Shown here piece after piece: positions 16,413 to 21,453 of a stretch of DNA of 21,453 bases. Position 1 is the stretch's first letter; every line of letters begins with the position of its first letter. Source of the stretch: an uncultured Ideonella sp. GTDB taxonomy: Bacteria; Pseudomonadota; Gammaproteobacteria; Burkholderiales; Burkholderiaceae. The translations under genes were made by a program, and so were the position numbers. The notes under the pieces are model-generated. The model did not search any database and was not told the origin of the DNA. It saw only the letters and a program-made list of their open reading frames with translations. The stretch covers positions 1 to 21,453 of the forward strand of contig CAMLGG010000065.1 of NCBI GenBank assembly GCA_946479475.1, read 5' to 3'.

Positions 16413-16452
16413 GCGGCGACCATAGGCCGCCCGCCAGGCCCCCCGCGTCGGA

Positions 16453-16515
16453 GGAGGGCCGCCTGCCCTGTAGGACAGGGCCGCGGCGGTCGGCAACGGG
16501 CGGCCCTCCTACAGG
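16453..16515. repeat. Competing hairpins/dyads upstream of the AsmA-like gene
   Basis: Three structures share this 63-bp stretch. (a) CCCTGT-AGG-ACAGGG, a perfect dyad at 16466-16480. (b) CCTGTAGGA + GGGCCGC (16467-16475, 16478-16484) pairs with GCGGCCCTCCTACAGG (16500-16515): 16 bp with a CA bulge. (c) GGAGGGCCGCC (16453-16463) pairs with GGCGGCCCTCC (16499-16509), 11 bp perfect. Structures b and c use the same right arm and exclude each other. It sits in the 186-bp gap between the AsmA-like gene and the small gene at 16599; it may be an interspersed palindrome or a regulatory leader. Confidence 0.55.
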
Positions 16516-16598
16516 CCGCCGTGGCCCCGGCCGACGGTTCCCGGCCGGCACCCTGACCAGACTGGACCTGTCATGCATCCGATCCAGGAGGCTTCACC

Positions 16599-16895
16599 AT
16601 GCAGTCCCCAGTCCACGACGACCTGCGCAGCCATGACGTGCGCATTCCCCCCGGCGAATCGATCGAAGGGCAGGAGCCCTATGCGCCGGCCCGCCGCCAT
16701 TGGCCGGGCATCCTGGCCGCGCTGGTGGTCGCCCTCGGCGTCATCCTGCTGGCCGTGGGCAACCGCGACGATGTCGACGACCTTTCGCAGGCGACGGCCA
16801 CCGACGCCACGCAGCGCATCGGCCCCCCGGGCGAGGCCGACACGCCGGCGCAGGCCCGGGAGCCGGCCGTGACGGGCAGCGCTCCGTCGCCGTGA
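16599..16895 (+). CDS. Small single-pass membrane protein, unknown function
   Basis: A 98-residue hypothetical protein: a polar N-terminus (about 1-34), one membrane helix (WPGILAALVVALGVILLAVG, 35-54), and a short acidic, Ala/Pro-rich tail. AGGAGG at 16586-16591 lies seven bases before ATG 16599, which gives good support for translation. It is followed 13 bp later by a strong terminator. No family recognised; position beside envelope genes suggests an envelope role but nothing more. Confidence 0.7.
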   Translation: MQSPVHDDLRSHDVRIPPGESIEGQEPYAPARRHWPGILAALVVALGVILLAVGNRDDVDDLSQATATDATQRIGPPGEADTPAQAREPAVTGSAPSP

Positions 16896-16907
16896 CGGCA
16901 CGCCCGT

Positions 16908-16952
16908 GAACGAAAAAGCCCCGGCGCCGGGAGGCGACCGGGGCTTTCGTTC
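16908..16952. terminator. Bidirectional intrinsic terminator
   Basis: GAACGAAAAAGCCCCGG (16908-16924) pairs with CCGGGGCTTTCGTTC (16938-16952) with two unpaired A residues; the loop is 13 nt. The GC stem is flanked by A-rich and T-rich sides, so it can stop transcription from both directions. It sits between the convergent ends of the small membrane protein gene (16895) and the YXWGXW gene (16961). Confidence 0.88.
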
Positions 16953-16960
16953 AGCGGACC

Positions 16961-17371
16961 TCAGCGGCCGGAGTTCGGATGGCGGTCCCGGTAGTTGGGG
17001 ACACCGTCGCCGTCACGGTCACGGTCGTAGGCATTGGCCACGCCGTCGTGGTCCTTGTCGTGCCGGCCCCAGTAGCCGCGGGTGTAATGCCACTGGCCGT
17101 TGCGCTCGACCCAGCGCGGCTGGTAGTACACGTAGCCCGGACGGGCGGTGACCCAGGTGCCGGCGATCCACACGTGGTGGTTGTTCTGCCAGGACCAATA
17201 GCCCGGGGTCCAGACGTAGCCGACCCGTGGAGGCGGGACCGGCTCGTAGCGCGGGGCCGGCGGCGGCACGCGCACCACCAGGTCGACGTTGACGGCCGCC
17301 TGGGCGGCGGTGGGCAGCATGGCGGCTGGCGCCAGCAGCGAGAGGGCCATGACGGATGCCTTCAACAGCAT
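16961..17371 (-). CDS. YXWGXW-repeat secreted protein with Asp-rich calcium-binding-like tail
   Basis: A 136-residue exported protein. Signal peptide about 1-25 (ending AAQA). After a Pro-rich stretch (PPPAPRYEPVPPPRVGY) comes the YXWGXW-type repeat region: GYVWTPGYWSWQNNHHVWIA (51-70), GTWVTARPGYVYYQPRW and GQWHYTRGYWG, dense in Trp and Tyr. The tail DKDHDGVANAYD (105-116) and DRDRDGDGVPNYRDRHPNSG looks like thrombospondin type-3 Asp repeats, which bind calcium. The family is widespread in beta- and gammaproteobacteria and its role is not known; an outer-membrane or cell-surface location is inferred. AAGGAG lies seven bases before the ATG. A bidirectional terminator follows it. Confidence 0.88.
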   Translation of the reverse strand: MLLKASVMALSLLAPAAMLPTAAQAAVNVDLVVRVPPPAPRYEPVPPPRVGYVWTPGYWSWQNNHHVWIAGTWVTARPGYVYYQPRWVERNGQWHYTRGYWGRHDKDHDGVANAYDRDRDGDGVPNYRDRHPNSGR

Positions 17372-17470
17372 GATGTGCTCCTTTCATCGAAGGACAGTCA
17401 TGCGGGCATCTTGGTTGCCGTGCCGCCTGACTGCCATCAGACACAGCAACGTCGGCATGCCGGCGGGGGC

Positions 17471-18397
17471 CTACACGCCAAAGGTCAAGAAAAGTGGCGC
17501 CATGTAATGCTCGCCCAGCAACAGCGCGAACAGCGCGAACAGGTCGACGATGGAGTAGCGGAAGGTCGGCATGGCCCAGCGGGCCGGGTCCCGGTTCAGC
17601 TGCCGCGCATGCCAGATGAAGCGCGCACCGAAGAAGGCCGCACCCAGGGTGTAGAGCCAACCCGTCCACCCGCTCACCAGGCCTATCGCCTGCGGCAGCA
17701 AGGTGATGGCCCACAGCGCGACGGCGTACTGCAGCACCCGCCTGGCGGTGAAGGGCACGCCGTGGGTGACGGGCAGCATGGGCACGCCGGCCTTGGCGTA
17801 GTCCTCGCGCCGGTGGATGGCCAGGGCCCAGAAGTGCGGCGGCGTCCACATGAAGATGATGAGGAACAGCAGCAGCGCGCCGGGCTCGACCTGGCCGGTG
17901 ACGGCCACCCACCCGAGCAGCGGCGGGGCCGCGCCCGCCGCGCCGCCGATGACGATGTTCTGCGGCGTGCGGTGCTTGAGGAAGAGGCTGTAGACGCCCG
18001 CGTAGCCGATCAGCGAGAAGACCGTCAGGGCGGCGCACAGCGGGTTGGTGAAGGCCAGCAGAAGCGCGGTGCCGGCCACGCCGATGGCGGCGGCGAACAG
18101 TCCGACCTGCGGGCTGCCCAGCACGCCGCGCGGCAGCGGCCGGCCGCGGGTGCGGGCCATGACCGCGTCGATGCGCTGGTCGACCAGGTGATTCAGCGCC
18201 GCGGCGGCGCCGGCCACCAGCGCTATGCCCGCCGAGCCGAAGGCCAGCACCGGCCAGGGCGGCGCGGCAGGGCTCGCCAGCAGCATGCCGACCACGGCGG
18301 TGAAGACCATCAGCGCAACGACGCGCGGCTTGGTCAGCTCCAGGTAGTTGCGCCAGGGCGCGCGCCGGGCGGCCGGCAGGCTGAGCGGAGTCGAGAT
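17471..18397 (-). CDS. ctaB: Protoheme IX farnesyltransferase (heme O synthase), probable ATC start
   Basis: Inner-membrane UbiA-type prenyltransferase adding a farnesyl chain to heme B to give heme O, the precursor of heme A for the oxidase encoded upstream. About eight hydrophobic helices. Substrate motifs are intact: NHLVDQRIDAVMARTRGRP at about 69-87 and REDYAKAGVPMLPVTHG near 195-211. The first ATG in frame is at 18310, but the codons before it translate as WRNYLELTKPRVVAL, a conserved part of CtaB proteins, so that start would truncate the enzyme. No ATG, GTG or TTG occurs in frame between the upstream stop (18467-18469) and 18310. A strong AGGAGAAGG at 18409-18401 is followed by ATC at 18397, giving (M)STPLSLP and 308 residues, the normal length. 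So either ATC is used or a base is wrong in the sequence. The gene follows subunit IV by 16 bp. Confidence 0.88.
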   Translation of the reverse strand: MSTPLSLPAARRAPWRNYLELTKPRVVALMVFTAVVGMLLASPAAPPWPVLAFGSAGIALVAGAAAALNHLVDQRIDAVMARTRGRPLPRGVLGSPQVGLFAAAIGVAGTALLLAFTNPLCAALTVFSLIGYAGVYSLFLKHRTPQNIVIGGAAGAAPPLLGWVAVTGQVEPGALLLFLIIFMWTPPHFWALAIHRREDYAKAGVPMLPVTHGVPFTARRVLQYAVALWAITLLPQAIGLVSGWTGWLYTLGAAFFGARFIWHARQLNRDPARWAMPTFRYSIVDLFALFALLLGEHYMAPLFLTFGV

Positions 18398-18413
18398 GAT
18401 CCTTCTCCTGGCG

Positions 18414-18767
18414 CTAGCGGAAGAACAGCAGGCGCGTGAGGTTGGTGTAGTGGCCCTCGGAGGCCATCAGCCCCACCAGCACCATCAGGGCCGCGGGCGG
18501 CAGCAGGATGGCGCAGATCAGGGCCAGGCGCTCCCAGGCCATGTGCATGAACACGGCAACGATCAGGCCCGCCTTGAGCATCATGAAGATCAGGATCAGG
18601 CTCCAGCGCAGCAGGCCCTGGAAGTGGAAGTAGTCCACCAGGTAGGAAAGCGTGGACAGCACGAACAGCAGGCCCCAGATCTTGAAGTACAGGCCGATGG
18701 GATGCTGCTGCTCGTGCTGGACCGGTGCAGCGCCGGTGCCTGTGCCATGTTGGGCAACTTGTTCCAT
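18414..18767 (-). CDS. Cytochrome c oxidase subunit IV family protein
   Basis: A 117-residue small membrane subunit with three predicted helices: GLYFKIWGLLFVLSTLSYLV (25-44), WSLILIFMMLKAGLIVAVFM (55-74) and LALICAILLPPAALMVLVGL (81-100). The pattern FMMLKAGLIVAVFMHM is typical of bacterial oxidase subunit IV (CyoD/CtaF-like), which stabilises the complex and carries no cofactor. A His/Gln-rich N-terminus precedes helix 1. GAGGTG lies six bases before the ATG and the gap to subunit III is 9 bp, so it is in the oxidase operon. Confidence 0.9.
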   Translation of the reverse strand: MEQVAQHGTGTGAAPVQHEQQHPIGLYFKIWGLLFVLSTLSYLVDYFHFQGLLRWSLILIFMMLKAGLIVAVFMHMAWERLALICAILLPPAALMVLVGLMASEGHYTNLTRLLFFR

Positions 18768-18776
18768 GGTTTCACC

Positions 18777-19520
18777 TCACCACAGGTAGAACAGCGCGAA
18801 GATGAAGACCCACACGAGGTCCACGAAGTGCCAGTACAGGCCGGCGATCTCGACGATCTGGTAGTTGCCACCCTTCTTGCGGTCATAGAAGCCGTTGAGC
18901 AGGCGCGTGGCGACCACCGAGAGGTAGATCACCCCGGCCGTCACGTGCAGGCCGTGGAAGCCGGTGATCATGAAGAAGGTCGAACCGAACTGCGCCGCGC
19001 CCATCGGGTTGCCCCAGGGGCGCACGCCTTCTTCCAGGATCAGCTTGCTCCACTCGAAGGCCTGCATGCCGACGAAGGTGGCGCCGAAGGCGGCGGTCAC
19101 GAACATCAGGCGCGCGGCGTTGACACGGTCGCGCCGGTAGGCGCAGTTGACCGCCATCGCCATCGTGCCGCTGGAACTGATCAGGATGAAGGTCATGATC
19201 GCGATCAGCAGCAGGGGCACCGAGGCGCCGCCGACGTGCAGCGCGAACACCTCGCTCGGGTTGGGCCACGGCACGGTGGTGGAGGTGCGCACCGTCATGT
19301 AGCCCGTGAGAAACGAGCCGAAGATGAAGGTGTCCGACAGCAGGAAGATCCACATCATCGCCTTGCCCCAGGCGACCTGGAAGGTCTGCTGGTCGCCGGA
19401 CCAGTCGGCCACCAGGCCGCGCCAGCCGGCGGGTTGGCCGGTGGCGTGGGCGGCAGGGGCCGATGGCGGCGCGGCGGCATGGCGGCCGCCGACCGGGGGG
19501 TCCAGAGGCATGTCGGTCAT
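18777..19520 (-). CDS. ctaE: Cytochrome c oxidase subunit III
   Basis: A 247-residue membrane subunit of the heme-copper oxidase. After a polar ~45-residue N-terminus there are five or so helices, including MMWIFLLSDTFIFGSFLTGY (55-74). Subunit III signatures are FFMITGFHGLHVTAGVIYLS (about 182-201) and YWHFVDLVWVFIFALFYLW at the C-terminus. The subunit binds lipid and protects proton uptake. ATG 19520 has GGAGGAG about eight bases upstream, lying between it and the stop of the preceding gene. This is the second of two tandem subunit III-type genes and is the more canonical one. Confidence 0.93.
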   Translation of the reverse strand: MTDMPLDPPVGGRHAAAPPSAPAAHATGQPAGWRGLVADWSGDQQTFQVAWGKAMMWIFLLSDTFIFGSFLTGYMTVRTSTTVPWPNPSEVFALHVGGASVPLLLIAIMTFILISSSGTMAMAVNCAYRRDRVNAARLMFVTAAFGATFVGMQAFEWSKLILEEGVRPWGNPMGAAQFGSTFFMITGFHGLHVTAGVIYLSVVATRLLNGFYDRKKGGNYQIVEIAGLYWHFVDLVWVFIFALFYLW

Positions 19521-19535
19521 CGCGTCACTCCTCCT

Positions 19536-20159
19536 TCAACTTCTTCCGCAGATGAATCGCACGATTTCCGGCGTCAGCTGCGAAAGGATGAAATACAGGG
19601 CGAGCCACACGGCCAGCAGGAAGTGCCAGTAGCGGGCGCAAAGGCGGATGCGCCAGGCGGCCGATGGCAGCTCGGCGGCGGGCAATGACAGGGCCTGTGC
19701 CGAGATGCTCCAGGCCACGAGGCCGCCGAGCACGTGCAGGCCGTGCAGCGCCGTGAGCACGTAGAAGAAGCTCGCCGCCGGGTTGCCGGCCAGCAGCACG
19801 CGCTGGTCGATCAAGGCCTGCCAGGCCAGCAACTGCGAGCCGACGAAGGCTGCCGCCGTGGCGCCGCCGCCGATCAGCAGCGCGCGCATCGCCCTGGGCA
19901 CACCCACCGCGGCCGCGGCCGCTGCGCGCTGCATCAGCACGCTGCCCACCACCAGCAGCGCGGTGGACATCCACAGTTGCGGCGGCAGCGTGATGGGCGA
20001 CCAGTCCGGCGCGTCCATCCGCATGCCGTAGGCGACGACGAAGAGCGAGAAGAAGGTCGTCGCCACGCCCATGAACAGCCACAGCGCGACGGCGGCGGCG
20101 CGGGGGCGGTCGGGCTCCACCACGTCGGCAGTGGCCGTTGGCAAGGCGGTGGTGTTCAT
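19536..20159 (-). CDS. Second cytochrome c oxidase subunit III-like protein
   Basis: A 207-residue protein of the subunit III superfamily but clearly different from its neighbour. It has about five membrane helices: AVALWLFMGVATTFFSLFVV (24-43), WMSTALLVVGSVLM, ALLIGGGATAAAFVGSQLLA, SFFYVLTALHGLHVLGGLVA (about 130-149) and WHFLLAVWLALYFILSQ (about 178-194). The LHGLHVLGG and YWHFLLAVW motifs mark the family. The start lies one base after the subunit I stop (TGAGATG), with AGGAG eight bases upstream inside the subunit I gene, so it is translationally coupled. Two subunit III-type genes next to subunit I resemble coxO/coxP of Bradyrhizobium; NorE-type proteins are related too. Confidence 0.88.
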   Translation of the reverse strand: MNTTALPTATADVVEPDRPRAAAVALWLFMGVATTFFSLFVVAYGMRMDAPDWSPITLPPQLWMSTALLVVGSVLMQRAAAAAAVGVPRAMRALLIGGGATAAAFVGSQLLAWQALIDQRVLLAGNPAASFFYVLTALHGLHVLGGLVAWSISAQALSLPAAELPSAAWRIRLCARYWHFLLAVWLALYFILSQLTPEIVRFICGRS

Positions 20160-20160
20160 C

Positions 20161-21453
20161 TCAGTGCTCCTGCGAGGGCTCGGAGCCGCCTGCCTCCGGC
20201 GGCGCGTTCTGCGGCACGAAGTCCTCCTTCGAGCCGGGCATGTTGTAGGCGTAAGCCCAGCGGTGCACCGTGGGCAGGTGCGGTCCCCAGTTCAGGTGCT
20301 TGGGTGGCGTGTCCGGCGTGAACCACTCCAGCGAGGCGGCGCGCCAGGGATTGGAGGGCGCCTTCTGCCCGTGCTTCAGGCTCCACAGCAGGTTGAACAC
20401 GAACACGAACTGGAAGGCGCCGAGGAACAGCGCCACGACGGTGATGAACTCGTTGAGCGTGTGCGCCGACTGCGGGATGAAGTTGTAGCCCTCGTAGTTG
20501 TAGTAGCGCCGCGGCATGCCCAGCACGCCCAGGTAGTGCATGGGGAAGTAGATGAGGTAGGTGCCCAGGAAGGTGACCCAGAAGTGCGCCTTGCCGAGGC
20601 GGTCGTCCAGCATGCGGCCGGTGATCTTGGGGTACCAGTGGTAGATGGCGCCGAAGACCACGAGCAGCGGCGCCACGCCCATCACCATGTGGAAGTGCGC
20701 GACGACGAAGTAGGTGCCCGACAGCGGGATGTCCACGCTCACGTTGCCGAGGAACAGGCCGGTGAGCCCGCCGGCGAGGAAGGTGAGCAGGAAGGCGAGG
20801 GTGAACAGCATCGGCACCGTGAGGTGGATGTCGCCCTGCCACAGCGTGAGCACCCAGTTGTAGACCTTGATGGCGGTGGGTACCGCGATGATCAGGGTCG
20901 AGGTGGCGAAGAAGAAGCCGAACCAGGGGTTCATGCCCGAGACGAACATGTGGTGCGCCCAGACGACGAAGCTCAGGCCGCCGATGATCACGATCGCCCA
21001 GACCATGGTGCGGTAGCCGAAGATCGCCTTGCGGGCGTGCACGCTGATGAGGTCCGACACGATGCCGAAGGCCGGCAGCGCGACGATGTAGACCTCGGGG
21101 TGGCCGAAGAACCAGAACAGGTGCTGGAAAAGCAGCGGGCTGCCGCCCTTGTAGTTCGTCACCTGGCCCATGCTGACGAGCGCCGGCATGAAGAAGCTGG
21201 TGCCCAGCGTCTTGTCGAGCAGCATCATCACGCCCGAGACGAACAGGGCCGGGAAGGCCAGCAGCGCGAGCACGGTGGCGGTGAAGATGCCCCAGACCGA
21301 AAGCGGCATGCGCAGCAGCGTCATGCCCTCGCAGCGGGCCTGCAGCACGGTGGTGACGTAGTTGAGGCCGCCCATCGTCGCCGCGACGATGAAGATGCCC
21401 AGCGACACCAGCATCAGGATGATGCCCCAGTCATGGCCTGGGGTGCCGGGCAG
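20161..21453 (-). CDS. ctaD: Cytochrome c oxidase subunit I (5' end outside the window)
   Basis: The catalytic subunit of an aa3-type heme-copper oxidase, reducing oxygen to water and pumping protons; 430 residues visible, open to the window edge with the N-terminus missing. Numbering from the first visible residue: GHPEVYI gives the CuB histidine 118, the D-channel Glu120 and Tyr122 of the His-Tyr crosslink; HH 167-168 (WAHHMFVSG) are CuB ligands; Lys196 (PTAIKVYNW) is the K-channel lysine; His253 and His255 (AHFHMVMG) ligate heme a3 and heme a. These mark an A1-type oxidase. The N-terminal heme a ligand lies off the window. It is followed by subunit III-like, III and IV genes and ctaB; subunit II should lie further upstream, outside the window. 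Confidence 0.96.
   Translation of the reverse strand: MPGTPGHDWGIILMLVSLGIFIVAATMGGLNYVTTVLQARCEGMTLLRMPLSVWGIFTATVLALLAFPALFVSGVMMLLDKTLGTSFFMPALVSMGQVTNYKGGSPLLFQHLFWFFGHPEVYIVALPAFGIVSDLISVHARKAIFGYRTMVWAIVIIGGLSFVVWAHHMFVSGMNPWFGFFFATSTLIIAVPTAIKVYNWVLTLWQGDIHLTVPMLFTLAFLLTFLAGGLTGLFLGNVSVDIPLSGTYFVVAHFHMVMGVAPLLVVFGAIYHWYPKITGRMLDDRLGKAHFWVTFLGTYLIYFPMHYLGVLGMPRRYYNYEGYNFIPQSAHTLNEFITVVALFLGAFQFVFVFNLLWSLKHGQKAPSNPWRAASLEWFTPDTPPKHLNWGPHLPTVHRWAYAYNMPGSKEDFVPQNAPPEAGGSEPSQEH

Noticed and set aside
14424..16556. 710-codon plus-strand open frame opposite the AsmA-like gene
   Set aside because: Gln/Ala/Arg-rich shadow translation with no domain; the minus strand encodes a clear AsmA-family protein with a membrane anchor.
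17471..18310. ctaB read from the first ATG as a 279-residue protein
   Set aside because: This cuts off the conserved NYLELTKPRVV segment and ignores the strong ribosome binding site directly after the subunit IV stop.

Overview
This is a GC-rich window (about 70% G+C by eye) from a Gram-negative denitrifying bacterium, most likely a betaproteobacterium of the order Burkholderiales (Rubrivivax/Leptothrix-like relatives). That placement is inferred from protein style and gene content: cytochrome cd1 nitrite reductase, an aa3-type oxidase cluster, BON/DUF883/YXWGXW envelope proteins and a chromosomal ParB-like protein. No rRNA, tRNA, CRISPR array, insertion sequence or prophage was seen.

Layout. 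(1) Positions 1-3182: denitrification. A nested palindromic repeat, then nirM (cytochrome c551) and nirS (cytochrome cd1) on the minus strand, and divergently nirE (uroporphyrinogen-III methyltransferase, first committed step of heme d1 synthesis). The nirS-nirE gap holds an FNR/DNR-type box. (2) Positions 3115-6888: housekeeping and accessory genes: a YihY-family membrane protein, a DUF72 protein, a translationally coupled XRE-cupin regulator + GNAT acetyltransferase operon, and an FMN-type oxidase-like protein. (3) Positions 7004-10448: an orphan ParB-like coiled-coil protein, a small membrane protein, a RimJ/RimL-like acetyltransferase and a partly degenerate HD-GYP protein. (4) Positions 10457-16895: a cell-envelope and signalling block: small secreted protein, BON lipoprotein, DUF883 membrane protein, CHASE3 sensor kinase, divergent LuxR-type response regulator, stand-alone receiver protein, AsmA-like protein and a small membrane protein. 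A 16-bp dyad of the form GTAGGA-N4-TCCTAC occurs on both sides of the signalling genes. (5) Positions 16961-21453: a YXWGXW secreted protein with Ca-binding-like repeats, then a minus-strand oxidase operon: subunit I (cut by the window edge), two different subunit III-type proteins in tandem, subunit IV, and ctaB.

How they fit. The nir genes reduce nitrite to NO, with NirM as the likely electron donor and NirE feeding heme d1 synthesis. The remaining d1 genes (nirF, nirDLGH, nirJ, nirN) are not in the window. The oxidase operon is aerobic; its two subunit III genes recall the alternative CoxMNOP oxidase of Bradyrhizobium. CtaB would make heme O for it. The most unusual points are ctaB, whose conserved N-terminus begins with no ATG/GTG/TTG but has an ATC directly behind a strong ribosome binding site; the shared dyad around the two-component genes; the probably leaderless XRE-cupin gene with an inverted-repeat operator; and the competing hairpins upstream of the AsmA-like gene. 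No wholly new multi-gene system could be demonstrated from sequence alone.
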